A DNA stretch of 64,000 nucleotides from HRBIN24 sp035574155. Its GTDB lineage: Bacteria > Chloroflexota > Dehalococcoidia > SM23-28-2 > HRBIN24. Shown piece after piece: positions 1 to 11,789 of this stretch. The position numbers were made by a program, and so were the translations under genes. The stretch is taken from NCBI GenBank assembly GCA_035574155.1, contig DATLZD010000062.1, forward strand, positions 1 through 64,000, given 5' to 3'. The stretch's first letter is position 1. Every line of letters begins with the position of its first letter. The notes beneath the pieces were generated by a model. The model had not been told where the DNA came from, made no database searches, and was given only the letters and a program-made list of their open reading frames with translations.

Positions 1-1
1 C

Positions 2-115
2 ATGGCCCAGAAGCGGGCCTATCTGGAGGCCACCGCCTACAACCTACGGCTGCTGCTGCGCCTCTTGTTGCCCCCGCTCCTGCCCCGGCCCCCCATCCCT
101 GCCACCCTCAGCTAG
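2..115 (+). CDS. C-terminal fragment of an unidentified protein cut by the left edge
   Basis: An open frame enters from the left edge and ends at a TAG at 113-115, giving the last 37 residues of a protein whose body lies outside the window. The tail has a KRAYLEATAYNLRLLLR stretch followed by a leucine/proline-rich end. Tails of the type aYNLrrLlrll occur at the C-terminus of some DDE transposases, so this could be the end of an insertion sequence, but 37 residues cannot prove it. The Met codon at position 2 is probably internal rather than a start. Confidence 0.4.
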   Translation: MAQKRAYLEATAYNLRLLLRLLLPPLLPRPPIPATLS

Positions 116-147
116 CACCACTATTTGCAAGACAAGCCCAGGCGCGG

Positions 148-250
148 TTGACAGGCCCTGGCCCGTTCCGGTAGAGTTGGCGCAAATAAGCTGCGGTCAA
201 GCCGCCCCCAGGGCCGGCCGGTGGACGATTTCGGCCCGCGGGGATATACT
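148..250 (+). promoter_or_regulatory. Candidate promoters upstream of gltB
   Basis: Two sigma-70-like signals precede gltB. The first has a consensus TTGACA at 148-153, an 18-nt spacer and TAGAGT at 172-177. The second has a TATACT box at 245-250 with TGGACG 17 nt upstream. The TATACT hexamer recurs before many other genes in this window. Transcript starts were not measured, so which one is used is unknown. Confidence 0.4.
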
Positions 251-294
251 TCTTGTTACAACGGTCACGAATCCCGAGAGGCGGACGGAGAGGA

Positions 295-4833
<4,539 letters not shown>

Positions 4834-4853
4834 CGGAGGCCGGACCCCTGCGC

Positions 4854-4859
4854 TATACT
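4854..4859 (+). promoter_or_regulatory. TATACT -10 box upstream of the IscA/HesB gene
   Basis: A CTATACT sequence lies 44 nt before the ATG at 4904, in the short gap after gltB. No convincing -35 box is seen 16-18 nt upstream, so this would be an extended -10 type promoter. Confidence 0.35.
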
Positions 4860-4903
4860 ACCCTTGGAGCTACAGCTACCGGAGCAGAGCGAGGGGAGCG
4901 GCC

Positions 4904-5263
4904 ATGATCACCATGACTGAGCGGGCAGCCAGCAAGGCTAAGGAGATACTGGCCCAGAAGGGCGTTGGGCCCGAGGGCGGGCTGCGTGTCTTCGTGGTCG
5001 GCGGCGGCTGCTCTGGCTACCAGTATGGCATGGCCCTTGCCCGCGAGGTGGAGGAGGACGACTTCGTCATCGAGCAGGACGGCGTGCGCTTGGTGGTGGA
5101 TCCCGAGAGCGCGGCCCTCCTGGAGGGGGCCGAGATCGACTACGTGGACGACCTGATGAAGGCCGGCTTCACCATTTACAACCCCAACGCCGTGCGCACC
5201 TGCGCCTGCGGCCATTCCTTCTCCACCGCCGAGGGCGGCGGCGCCCCCAGGCCCTGCCACTAG
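4904..5263 (+). CDS. HesB/IscA/ErpA-type iron-sulfur cluster carrier protein
   Basis: This 119-residue protein matches A-type Fe-S carriers, which bind a cluster and pass it to apo-enzymes in the cytoplasm. The three conserved cysteines are all present: C36 in GGGCSGYQYG and C100/C102 in the TCACGHSF motif near the C-terminus. Length is typical of the family. The ATG at 4904 is preceded by GAGGGGAG. The gene follows gltB, whose product needs a [3Fe-4S] cluster, and it has its own likely -10 box, so co-expression with gltB is plausible but not shown. Which A-type subfamily (IscA, SufA or ErpA) it belongs to cannot be settled by eye. Confidence 0.93.
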   Translation: MITMTERAASKAKEILAQKGVGPEGGLRVFVVGGGCSGYQYGMALAREVEEDDFVIEQDGVRLVVDPESAALLEGAEIDYVDDLMKAGFTIYNPNAVRTCACGHSFSTAEGGGAPRPCH

Positions 5264-5284
5264 GCGTCGGCGCCGCCCCGGCCG

Positions 5285-5704
5285 GTGCGCCTCTGGAGCC
5301 TCCACCCCCGCTATCTGGACCAGCAGGGGCTGCTGGCCCTGTGGCGTGAGGCCCTCCTGGCCCGCGCTGTGCTGGCCGGACGCACCAGGGGTTATCGCCA
5401 CCATCCCCAGTTGGAGCGCTTCCGACGCTGCCCAGACCCCCTGGCCGCCCTGGACGCCTATCTGCTCCACGTCCGTCAGGAGGGGCTGCGCAGGGGCTAC
5501 CGCTTCTGTGCCCACGACCCGGCCCCTGGCGCCTTTGGGCTGACGGTGACCACAGGACAGCTGGCCTATGAGCTGGAGCACCTGCGGAGGAAGTTGGCTG
5601 TCCGCGCCCCTGACTGGGCGCGTTGCCTGCCCCAAGGCCTGCCGGAGCCGCACCCACTGTTCAGGGTAGTGGAGGGCGACGTGGAGCCGTGGGAGCGCCC
5701 GTAA
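5285..5704 (+). CDS. Pyrimidine dimer DNA glycosylase/endonuclease V family protein
   Basis: The 139-residue protein starts with MRLWSLHPRYLD and continues with GLLALWREALLA and GYRHHPQLERF, the hallmark N-terminus of the bacterial pyrimidine-dimer glycosylase family (Pfam Pyr_excise, PF03013). T4 endonuclease V of this family cuts the glycosyl bond at UV-induced pyrimidine dimers and then nicks the abasic site; most bacterial members are uncharacterised. The start is the GTG at 5285, since the conserved family N-terminus begins exactly there; no clear Shine-Dalgarno sequence precedes it. It follows the IscA gene by 21 nt and sits 80 nt before an EVE-domain gene, suggesting a small DNA-maintenance group. 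Confidence 0.8.
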   Translation: MRLWSLHPRYLDQQGLLALWREALLARAVLAGRTRGYRHHPQLERFRRCPDPLAALDAYLLHVRQEGLRRGYRFCAHDPAPGAFGLTVTTGQLAYELEHLRRKLAVRAPDWARCLPQGLPEPHPLFRVVEGDVEPWERP

Positions 5705-5784
5705 CGGGGGGAAGGACGGCGGCCTGTCTTTACAAGGGGGCGCTCGGCCGTTAGCCTACCTACTGGCCCCATAGGAGGTGAGCC

Positions 5785-6234
5785 ATGGCCTACTGGATCG
5801 TCGTCGGCTCCGAGGAGAACTTTCGCATCGCCCAGGAGCGCGGCTTCGACCTGTTCGGCTTCAAGAGCACGCGCCGCCGCGAGACGTCGCGCATGGCCCC
5901 CGGCGACAAGCTCATCTTCTATCTCACGGGCATCATGAAGTTCGGAGGCATCGCCACCGTCACCTCTAACGTCTTCGAGGACCACACCCCCGTCTTCCGG
6001 TCCAAGAAGGCCGGGGAGGACTACCCGTTCCGGGTGCGGGTCCAGCCCGACATCTTGCTGCGCCCTGACCAGTACCTGGACGTGAAGGAGATCGCGCCGC
6101 GGCTGGCCTACACCAAGAAGTGGCCCCCAGAGCACTGGCGACTGGCCTTCCAGGGCAACCTGCACGAGATACCAGAGGAGGACTACCAGCTCATTCGTCG
6201 GGAGATGGAGGCGGCCCTCACGGGCAGCCGCTAG
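5785..6234 (+). CDS. EVE domain-containing protein
   Basis: A 149-residue single-domain protein beginning MAYWIVVGSEENFRIA, the signature of the EVE domain (PUA-like fold). EVE proteins have an aromatic cage that reads modified bases in DNA or RNA; the human homologue THYN1 has the same single-domain build, and in bacteria EVE is often fused to modification-dependent nucleases. Here it stands alone with no nuclease fusion. A very strong AGGAGGTGAG ribosome binding site precedes ATG 5785. The upstream neighbour is a pyrimidine-dimer glycosylase-family gene, so a role in sensing damaged or modified bases is an attractive inference, not a demonstrated function. Confidence 0.88.
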   Translation: MAYWIVVGSEENFRIAQERGFDLFGFKSTRRRETSRMAPGDKLIFYLTGIMKFGGIATVTSNVFEDHTPVFRSKKAGEDYPFRVRVQPDILLRPDQYLDVKEIAPRLAYTKKWPPEHWRLAFQGNLHEIPEEDYQLIRREMEAALTGSR

Positions 6235-6277
6235 CTATTGCCCCAAGGCCCGGCGACGGTTACCATACGTCATCGCT

Positions 6278-7210
6278 ATGGACGACCCCCTGACGCCCCC
6301 TGGGCGAGAGGCCACCCTGGCCACCGGCCCTCTCACCCTGCGCGACAAGCTGGCAGCGGGCCGCTTCGTGGTCAGCGTGGAGATAGACCCGCCTGTTGGC
6401 CTGGACGCCCGCCGCGCCCTGCGGGCCGCTGCCCTGATGAAGGAGGCGGGGGCCGATGCTGTCAACGTCGGGGACTCCCCCACCGCCCGCGTGCGCATGA
6501 GCCCCTGGGCCCTCTGCCTCCTCATCCAGCGGGAGGTGGGCATCGAGACGGTGATGCACTACACCACCCGCGACCGCAATGCCATGGCCATCCACTCGGA
6601 TATGGTGGGCTGCCATGCCCTGGGTGTCCGCAACATCCTCTGCCTGCGGGGCGACCCACCCGAGCTGGGCGGCTACAAGGACGTTATCGGCGTCTGGGAC
6701 ATCTCGGCGGTGGGCCTGGTCCGGGTCTTGCGACTGCTGAACGAGGGGCTGGACTGGACAGGGCGGCCCATAGGCCGGAGGGCCAGCTTCCTGATAGGGG
6801 CTGCCTGCAATCCTAACGCCGACCCCCTCGGCCCGGAGGTGCGGCTGATGCGGCGCAAGGTGGAGGCGGGCGCCCACTTCTTCGTCAGCCAGAACGTCTT
6901 CGACCCCGAACGGCTGGAACGTTTCCTGGAGGCGGCGGCACCCTTCCAGCGGCCCATCATCGTCGGCGTCCTGCCCCTCCACAGCTACGAGCATGCCCAG
7001 CGTCTCCACCAGGAGGTGCCGGGCATGTATATACCGGAGGAGGTCCGGGAGCGGCTGCGGCGGGCAGGCCCCGATGCCCCCCAGGAGGGGAAGGCCATCG
7101 CCCGCGAGGTGATGGCCCTCTGCCGCCAGCGGGCGGCCGGCGTCTACCTGGTCCCCACCCACGGAAACTTCGAGCTGGTGGCCGAGCTGGTGGCCGAGGG
7201 CAGGGGGTAG
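6278..7210 (+). CDS. Methylenetetrahydrofolate reductase (MetF family)
   Basis: The 310-residue protein is a TIM-barrel flavoprotein of the methylenetetrahydrofolate reductase family, which reduces 5,10-methylene-THF to 5-methyl-THF for methionine synthesis. E35 in VSVEIDPP corresponds to the catalytic Glu of E. coli MetF; other matches are the HYTTRDRN segment, CLRGDPP and the NPNAD/SQNVFD stretches. The sequence is closer to the reductase half of the fused homocysteine methyltransferase-MTHFR proteins than to E. coli MetF, yet no methyltransferase domain is attached or encoded nearby. The next gene, a flavin reductase, starts directly after its stop codon. Confidence 0.88.
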   Translation: MDDPLTPPGREATLATGPLTLRDKLAAGRFVVSVEIDPPVGLDARRALRAAALMKEAGADAVNVGDSPTARVRMSPWALCLLIQREVGIETVMHYTTRDRNAMAIHSDMVGCHALGVRNILCLRGDPPELGGYKDVIGVWDISAVGLVRVLRLLNEGLDWTGRPIGRRASFLIGAACNPNADPLGPEVRLMRRKVEAGAHFFVSQNVFDPERLERFLEAAAPFQRPIIVGVLPLHSYEHAQRLHQEVPGMYIPEEVRERLRRAGPDAPQEGKAIAREVMALCRQRAAGVYLVPTHGNFELVAELVAEGRG

Positions 7211-7768
7211 GTGGCAGGAGTGGCCCAGGACAGGACGCCGCCCAAGAAAGAGAGGGACCCCATCGCCGATGCCCTGGAGATGATGGTCTATGGCCTCTAC
7301 ATTGTGGGCTCCTACAAGGGGGACGAGGTCAACGGCATGATGGCCGACTGGGTGATGCAGGTCTCATTCCGTCCCCGCCTGCTGCTGGTGGCCCTGGAAA
7401 GGGACGCCCGCACGCTGGAGAACGTGCGGGCCACCGGCGCTTTCACCGTCAATATGCTGGGCACCGAGGAGGCCGATATTGAGCTGGCCCGCAAGTTCGC
7501 CCAGCCCTACTACGCCGCCAAGGTGGAGGGCCGCCCCGAGGAGGAGGCCGCCAAGGTCTACCGCAAGCTGGAGGGCATCCCCTACAGCCGCAGCCGTAGC
7601 GGCTGCCCCGTTCTGGACGACGCCGTGGCCTGGCTGGAGTGTCAGGTGGAACAAGAGGTGGAGGCGGGCGACCATGTGCTGGTCATCGGGCGGGTGGTGG
7701 ACGGCGACGTCCGCCGCTACGGGCCCATCCTGAGCTCCGAGGTGACGGGCTGGACTTATTCAGGCTGA
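7211..7768 (+). CDS. Flavin reductase-like domain protein
   Basis: This 185-residue protein belongs to the flavin reductase-like (split-barrel, FMN-binding) family: YGLYIVGS and VMQVSFRPRLLLVALER near the N-terminus and ENVRATGAFTVNML in the core are typical. Members use NAD(P)H to reduce FMN or act as FMN-dependent oxidoreductases. The GTG start at 7211 abuts the TAG of the MTHFR gene, so the two are almost surely translated from one mRNA. That arrangement raises the possibility that it supplies reduced flavin or electrons to the MTHFR flavoprotein, which I cannot test from sequence. A second GTG at 7220 is an alternative start. Confidence 0.82.
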   Translation: MAGVAQDRTPPKKERDPIADALEMMVYGLYIVGSYKGDEVNGMMADWVMQVSFRPRLLLVALERDARTLENVRATGAFTVNMLGTEEADIELARKFAQPYYAAKVEGRPEEEAAKVYRKLEGIPYSRSRSGCPVLDDAVAWLECQVEQEVEAGDHVLVIGRVVDGDVRRYGPILSSEVTGWTYSG

Positions 7769-7804
7769 GGGACGCCTGGCTGCCCTCCTCGGTCTGTAAA
7801 CGGT

Positions 7805-7820
7805 CAAAATAGCTATTTTG
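7805..7820. promoter_or_regulatory. Perfect 16-bp palindrome, candidate operator
   Basis: CAAAATAGCTATTTTG is identical to its reverse complement and sits inside an AT-rich island, 14 nt upstream of a possible -35 box. This is the form of an operator for a dimeric helix-turn-helix repressor. No regulator gene lies next to it, so the binding protein is unknown. Confidence 0.5.
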
Positions 7821-7833
7821 CAGCCGCAACATA

Positions 7834-7863
7834 TTGACTTCTTGTCCTCCGCTAAAATAACCT
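7834..7863 (+). promoter_or_regulatory. Possible promoter for the gene at 8131
   Basis: TTGACT at 7834-7839 is followed after 18 nt by TAACCT at 7858-7863. The match is moderate, but it is in the only AT-rich stretch of the gap and just downstream of the palindrome. Use of it would give a 5' leader of about 260 nt. Confidence 0.35.
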
Positions 7864-8130
7864 TCCTTTGACCCTGTCCCACGTTGGAACCGAGGGGAAA
7901 AAGGGCGGGCACGGGCGGGGGGCGACCCCTAGGCCCGCTACTGGTCGGTGGCAGGACGCGCCAGGCTGCTGCGGTAGAGAAGGCTTGTCCGCAGCGATCA
8001 ATGACCTCCAAGTGCCAAGGAGTAGGAGGCGAGGGGGATTGACGAGGCCCCTCATGGCTTCCCTCGACGGCGGCGAGGGCGGTAGGGGCCGGCACCGATG
8101 GCGTGTGGGGTGTGGGGAGGGGTGGTGCTC

Positions 8131-8439
8131 GTGAGCCTCTACTACATCATCTGCTGCGAGGCGATCCCTGGGGAGGAGGAGAACCTGGACGACTTCCTCA
8201 ACAACAGGGCAGTCCCCTTTTGGGTGGCCCAGCCGGGGGTGAGGGCGGTCCAGGTCCTGGGGACCCTCCTCAGCGACGACTCGCGCCGGCTCATCATCGT
8301 GGAGGTGGCCGACCTGGAAGACCTGGAGCGGATCCAGTCCCAGAGGGAGCACCGTCACCTGCGACGGGAGATGCTGGGCTACGCCGCCCGGGCCAGCTCC
8401 CAGATCTACTATACGGTGACCTTCGTGTCGGCCCCTTAA
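8131..8439 (+). CDS. Hypothetical protein, probable dimeric alpha/beta-barrel fold
   Basis: About 102 residues starting VSLYYIICCEAIPGE from GTG 8131; GGGGAGGGG lies about 8 nt upstream. A longer in-frame start at 8098 would add a glycine-rich segment that does not look like the rest of the protein. The pattern of two beta-alpha-beta units (SLYYIIC, RAVQVLGTLL, RLIIVEVADLEDLERI, QIYYTVTFV) resembles the ferredoxin-like dimeric barrel proteins such as EthD, NIPSNAP and YciI relatives, but I recognise no catalytic motif and assign no function. Its stop codon overlaps that of the convergent DinB gene by four bases (TTAA, 8436-8439). Confidence 0.7.
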   Translation: MSLYYIICCEAIPGEEENLDDFLNNRAVPFWVAQPGVRAVQVLGTLLSDDSRRLIIVEVADLEDLERIQSQREHRHLRREMLGYAARASSQIYYTVTFVSAP

Positions 8440-8921
8440 GGGGCGTCCAGGTCCGGCTCCTCCAGCAGGGCCTTCAGGCGTCGCACCTGCCAGAGGTGCT
8501 CCAGGTCGTGCTGGGCCAGCTCGCGGACCAGTTGGGCCACGGTGACGGTCCCACGCAGGGGGTGGCGACAGGGCCGCTGCCACTCCTCATCGCTGAGGGA
8601 CCAGAGCAGGTGCAGGAGACGTCGGCGCAGGCCTGCCATCTCCTCGGCCAGGGCGCCCACGTCCTGGTCCTGGTAGCCCCGCTCCTGCGGCAGGGCGTCC
8701 AGGTCACGGTGGGGCAGGGGTCGGCCCGCCAGGGCGGCCTGGACCTGCTCCAAGGCCAGGGCCTGGGCGTCCCGCAGGTGCCCCAGCACCTCTTTCAGGC
8801 TCCACTCGTCGGGAGAGGGGCGAAAGGCGAGGGCCGCCTCCCCTAGCTCCAGCAGCTCCTCCAGGAGCTGGTCGCCCGCCTCCCGCAGGGCCTTCAGCAG
8901 GAAGTCATGGTCGGCACCCAT
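8436..8921 (-). CDS. DinB family protein
   Basis: The 161-residue protein has the four-helix-bundle pattern of the DinB/YfiT-like superfamily. The expected metal ligands are present: H48 in WSLKEVLGHL and the HDLEH pair H138/H142 in the fourth helix. Members include thiol-dependent S-transferases and damage-inducible proteins, but most are of unknown substrate; this one is unassigned. It is transcribed toward, and overlaps by four bases, the small protein gene at 8131. A TACAAT box at 8930-8935 lies only 8 nt before the ATG, suggesting a leaderless transcript. Confidence 0.85.
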   Translation of the reverse strand: MGADHDFLLKALREAGDQLLEELLELGEAALAFRPSPDEWSLKEVLGHLRDAQALALEQVQAALAGRPLPHRDLDALPQERGYQDQDVGALAEEMAGLRRRLLHLLWSLSDEEWQRPCRHPLRGTVTVAQLVRELAQHDLEHLWQVRRLKALLEEPDLDAP

Positions 8922-8929
8922 CCCAGGCC

Positions 8930-8935
8930 ATTGTA
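8930..8935 (-). promoter_or_regulatory. TACAAT -10 box 8 nt upstream of the DinB gene
   Basis: On the minus strand TACAAT is followed by 8 nt and then ATG 8921. A transcript starting about 7 nt after the box would begin at or next to the start codon, so the mRNA would be leaderless or nearly so. Confidence 0.45.
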
Positions 8936-8969
8936 GGGTGTGGGGGTGCCGCTGCTGGAGGGGCCCGCC

Positions 8970-10208
8970 TCAGGAAGCGGCCCGCAGGCCGGCCGCGGCC
9001 GCAGCGGCGGCCAGGGGTGCCGACTCCCAGGGCAGGGATAGCTGTCGAGGGGCCTCCTCATGGTTGCGGGCCCATAGGGCACGGGCGGCAGCGCGGTCGG
9101 CCAGGTAGCGCCCGTCCAGGAGGACGAAGGGGAGGGCCCGCCCCACCACGACCCCCAGCGCCCGCAGCTCCTCCAGGCCGCGGATGGCCCCCTGGCGTCG
9201 GCGCCGGAGGATGCGGCTGGCGCTCTCGGGGCCGATGCCGGGGACCCGCAGCAGCCACTCCCGCGGTGCTCGGTTCACCTCCACTGGGAACAGCTCCGGG
9301 TGGCGCAGCGCCCAGGCCAACTTGGGGTCCATGTGCTGGGGCAGGGAGCCGTCGGCCTGGAAGGGCAACTCCTCCAGGCGGAACCCGTAAAAGCGCAGCA
9401 GCCAGTCGGCCTGGTAGAGGCGGTGCTCCCGTAGCTTGGGGGCCGGCGGGGCCAGCACCTCACCACATACCGGGTGGTAGGCGCTGTAGTAGACACGTCG
9501 CATCCCCAGCTCGTCGTAGAGCCATTGGGTGGTGGTCAGGATGTCGCGGTCGCTGTCGCCGGCAGCGCCCACCACCATCTGGGTTATCTGCCCGGCCCGC
9601 AGCCTGTCGGGATGCCGCGACTGCAGCCGCTGCACCTCACGCATGGGGGCCACCAGGTCTCGCCAGAAGTCCTTGCTAGGGGCGATGCGGGCCAGGTGCT
9701 CCGGGGTAGGCGCCTCCAGGTTGATGCTCACCCGGTCGGCCAGCTCGAAGGCGCGGAGGACGTAGTCGGGGGATTGGCCGGGCATGATCTTGAGGTGGAT
9801 ATAGCCGCGGTAACGGTAGCGGCACCGCAGGATCTCGGCCGTCTCGATGATCTTCTCGGCGCTGCGGTCGGCTCCACCGGCCACCCCTGAGCTGAGGAAC
9901 AGGCCGGCCACCATCCCCCGTTCGGCCATCTGCATGAAGGTCCGGGCCAGCTCCTCGGGGCGGAAGGAGGCGCGGCGGGCATCGCGGTGGCGGTTTATGG
10001 CGCAGTAGCGGCAGTCCAGCTCGCAGACGTTGGTGCGCAGGGCCCGCAGGAGGGGTACGCGGCGTCGTCCGCCAGCGGCAGCCCAGTATACCCCGGCGGC
10101 TCCCGGCGCCTGCCGCATCTGGGGCGAGTGGGCCGGCGAGTAGGCCGTCCCCTCCTCGTCCAGGTCCTCGGTGCCGCCCAGCAGCCGTAGCTTCTCTTCT
10201 ACTTCCAT
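8970..10208 (-). CDS. Putative DNA modification/repair radical SAM protein with helix-hairpin-helix domain
   Basis: The 412-residue protein carries a radical-SAM CX3CX2C motif at C62, C66 and C69 (NVCELDCRYC) that holds a [4Fe-4S] cluster for SAM cleavage. The C-terminal part, from about residue 319, has a helix-hairpin-helix DNA-binding motif (RVPGIGPESASRIL). This architecture matches the radical-SAM family known to occur paired or fused with uracil-DNA-glycosylase-like proteins (TIGR03916, putative DNA modification/repair). The pairing holds here: the divergent neighbour at 10310 is an Fe-S uracil-DNA glycosylase. I chose ATG 10208; the frame stays open to 10298 but the added residues look like translated promoter. 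The substrate is unknown. The 48-nt stretch to the DinB gene is empty. Confidence 0.88.
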   Translation of the reverse strand: MEVEEKLRLLGGTEDLDEEGTAYSPAHSPQMRQAPGAAGVYWAAAGGRRRVPLLRALRTNVCELDCRYCAINRHRDARRASFRPEELARTFMQMAERGMVAGLFLSSGVAGGADRSAEKIIETAEILRCRYRYRGYIHLKIMPGQSPDYVLRAFELADRVSINLEAPTPEHLARIAPSKDFWRDLVAPMREVQRLQSRHPDRLRAGQITQMVVGAAGDSDRDILTTTQWLYDELGMRRVYYSAYHPVCGEVLAPPAPKLREHRLYQADWLLRFYGFRLEELPFQADGSLPQHMDPKLAWALRHPELFPVEVNRAPREWLLRVPGIGPESASRILRRRRQGAIRGLEELRALGVVVGRALPFVLLDGRYLADRAAARALWARNHEEAPRQLSLPWESAPLAAAAAAAGLRAAS

Positions 10209-10309
10209 GCCCCCACACCACCTGATTAGCACATGTATTCTAATGGGCCGCCGCGGGGGATACAAGGTCCCCTTGGCACGTAACGGCAGCCGGGGCAAAA
10301 TGGGGGCGG

Positions 10310-10903
10310 GTGTCCGGGGAGGCGTCCTTTCGGGAGCTCTGCCGCCGGGTGGCCGCCTGCTACGCCTGCCCGGCGATGCGTCACGTGCACGTGCTGGGCG
10401 AGGCCAACGGCCCCCTGGAGGCCCGGGCCATGTTCGTGGGTGAGGCGCCCGGCAGGCTGGGGGCTGCCCGCACCGGCGTCCCCTTCACCAGCGACCAGTC
10501 GGGCCGACGTTTCCAGGAGCTGCTGTCCCTGGCCGGGCTGGAGCGGCAGGAGGTCTTCGTCACCAATGCCGTCCTCTGCCACCCCGACGGCGGCGGTCAC
10601 AACCGCCGCCCCTCCCGCCACGAGGTGCAGGCCTGCTCGCGCTGGCTAGCGGCCCAGTTGGAGCTGGTCCAGGCGCCGGTGGTGGTGACGCTGGGGGAGG
10701 TGGCCCTGGCGGCCCTGCGCCTAGTGTCCCCGCATCCCTACGTGCTGCGCCATCAGGTGGGGCAGGTCCTGCCCTGGGCCGGGCGGGTGCTGGTGCCCCT
10801 CTATCATCCGTCGCCGCGGGCGGCCAACCACCGCCCGCTGGCCCTGCAAGCCGAGGACTTTCGCCGCCTGGGCCAGATCGTGAAAACATTCACGCATCGT
10901 TGA
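10310..10903 (+). CDS. Uracil-DNA glycosylase family protein (Fe-S, family 4-like)
   Basis: At 197 residues this is a typical single-domain uracil-DNA glycosylase of the iron-sulfur type, which removes uracil from DNA to start base excision repair. Motif A is GEAPGRLGAARTGVPF (44-59), with the GRRFQELL helix next; the C-terminal HPSPRAANHRP segment matches motif 3. Four cysteines suited to a [4Fe-4S] cluster are seen at C17, C20, C90 and C109. The start is GTG 10310. The gene is divergent from the radical-SAM gene across a 101-bp shared promoter region. The family-4 assignment over family 5 or UdgX rests on motif A and is moderately sure. Confidence 0.88.
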   Translation: MSGEASFRELCRRVAACYACPAMRHVHVLGEANGPLEARAMFVGEAPGRLGAARTGVPFTSDQSGRRFQELLSLAGLERQEVFVTNAVLCHPDGGGHNRRPSRHEVQACSRWLAAQLELVQAPVVVTLGEVALAALRLVSPHPYVLRHQVGQVLPWAGRVLVPLYHPSPRAANHRPLALQAEDFRRLGQIVKTFTHR

Positions 10904-10942
10904 CCGTGCCCAGGCCTGCCGCCCATAATGGGTCTTGCCGGG

Positions 10943-11767
10943 ATGAATGCCGACGCCCTGCCTTACACCCTGCTGCTGGTGCTGACGGAGCTGGCGGTGG
11001 GGGGACTGTGGGTGTTGTGGGCTGCCCATCTGCGGGGGCACGTGGCCCGTAGCTTCGTGCAGTTCTCCTCCTTCCTAGTGGTGGCGGCTGCGGCGCTGGC
11101 CCTGTTGGCCGCCCTCAAGGTGACGGTGCCAGCCGAGGTGGGCGGCTATACTCTGGACGGCGCCTTCATGGGGCCGGCGCGGCTGCTTTTGGCCGTGGCA
11201 CTGGCCCTGGCGACAGCCTATTGTCTGGGCACCCTGCTTCCGGGCCGCATGCCCGCCTTGGCCGTGGGCGGGGCTGCCTGCTTGGCGGGACTGGGGGCCA
11301 TCGCCGCCCTGGCCGGCGTCTTCTCCCCGCCCGTGTGGGGGTATGCCGGCGTCTTCCTGGCCCTGCTGGTGGGGTCCCTGGCCGCAGGCGGCGTCTCCCT
11401 GGGGATGGTCCTGGGCCATTGGTACCTGGTCACCCCCCGCCTGCCGGAGCGCCCCCTGCGGGAGCTGACGGCCTTCCTGCTGGTGGCGCTGGCGCTGCAG
11501 GCGCTGCTGCTGGCCCCTAACCTGGCCCTACCCAGGCAGCCCATCCCCGGGGGTCCCGATGTCCCCCTTGGCCAGAACCCCTTCCTCTGGCTGCGCATCG
11601 CTGGTGGCCTGGGCCTGCCGCTGCTCTTCACCTACATGGCCTACGACTCCAGCGGCATGCGGGCCATGCAGTCGGCCACCGGCCTGTTGTATATTGCAAT
11701 GGCGCTGGTGCTGGGGGGCGAGATCCTGGCCAAGGGGCTGATGCTGGCCACCGCCGTCCCCAGCTAG
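10943..11767 (+). CDS. Integral membrane protein of unknown function (about 8 TM segments)
   Basis: A very hydrophobic protein of 274 residues with about eight predicted membrane helices and short loops. A GHWYLVTPRLPERPLREL stretch after the fifth helix contains the only obviously conserved-looking polar residues, including one His that might bind a cofactor, and there is another polar stretch, MAYDSSGMRAMQ, before the last helix. I do not recognise the family. ATG 10943 is preferred to ATG 10928, because a CATAAT -10-like box at 10924-10929 would overlap the earlier start. It begins an apparent operon with a lipoprotein gene (22 nt later) and an HD-domain gene. Confidence 0.75.
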   Translation: MNADALPYTLLLVLTELAVGGLWVLWAAHLRGHVARSFVQFSSFLVVAAAALALLAALKVTVPAEVGGYTLDGAFMGPARLLLAVALALATAYCLGTLLPGRMPALAVGGAACLAGLGAIAALAGVFSPPVWGYAGVFLALLVGSLAAGGVSLGMVLGHWYLVTPRLPERPLRELTAFLLVALALQALLLAPNLALPRQPIPGGPDVPLGQNPFLWLRIAGGLGLPLLFTYMAYDSSGMRAMQSATGLLYIAMALVLGGEILAKGLMLATAVPS

Positions 11768-11789
11768 TTCGGCTGAGAGGACGGCTGGG

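Larger units (their letters stand above)
7769..8130. other. 362-base gene-free region with AT-rich island, palindrome and hairpin
   Basis: The first 100 bases are strikingly AT-rich for this genome and carry a perfect palindrome (7805-7820) and a possible promoter. The remainder (7870-8096) is GC-rich without a convincing reading frame on either strand. It contains a perfect 7-bp inverted repeat, GCTGCGG at 7968-7974 and CCGCAGC at 7989-7995, with a 14-nt loop. This could be a structured 5' leader of the gene at 8131 or an unrecognised small RNA. I could not match it to RNase P, tmRNA, 6S or SRP RNA. Confidence 0.5.

Noticed and set aside
7852..8583. Minus-strand open frame covering the palindrome region and the small barrel gene
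   Set aside because: Pro/Arg-rich low-complexity product; conflicts with the plus-strand gene at 8131 and the DinB gene.
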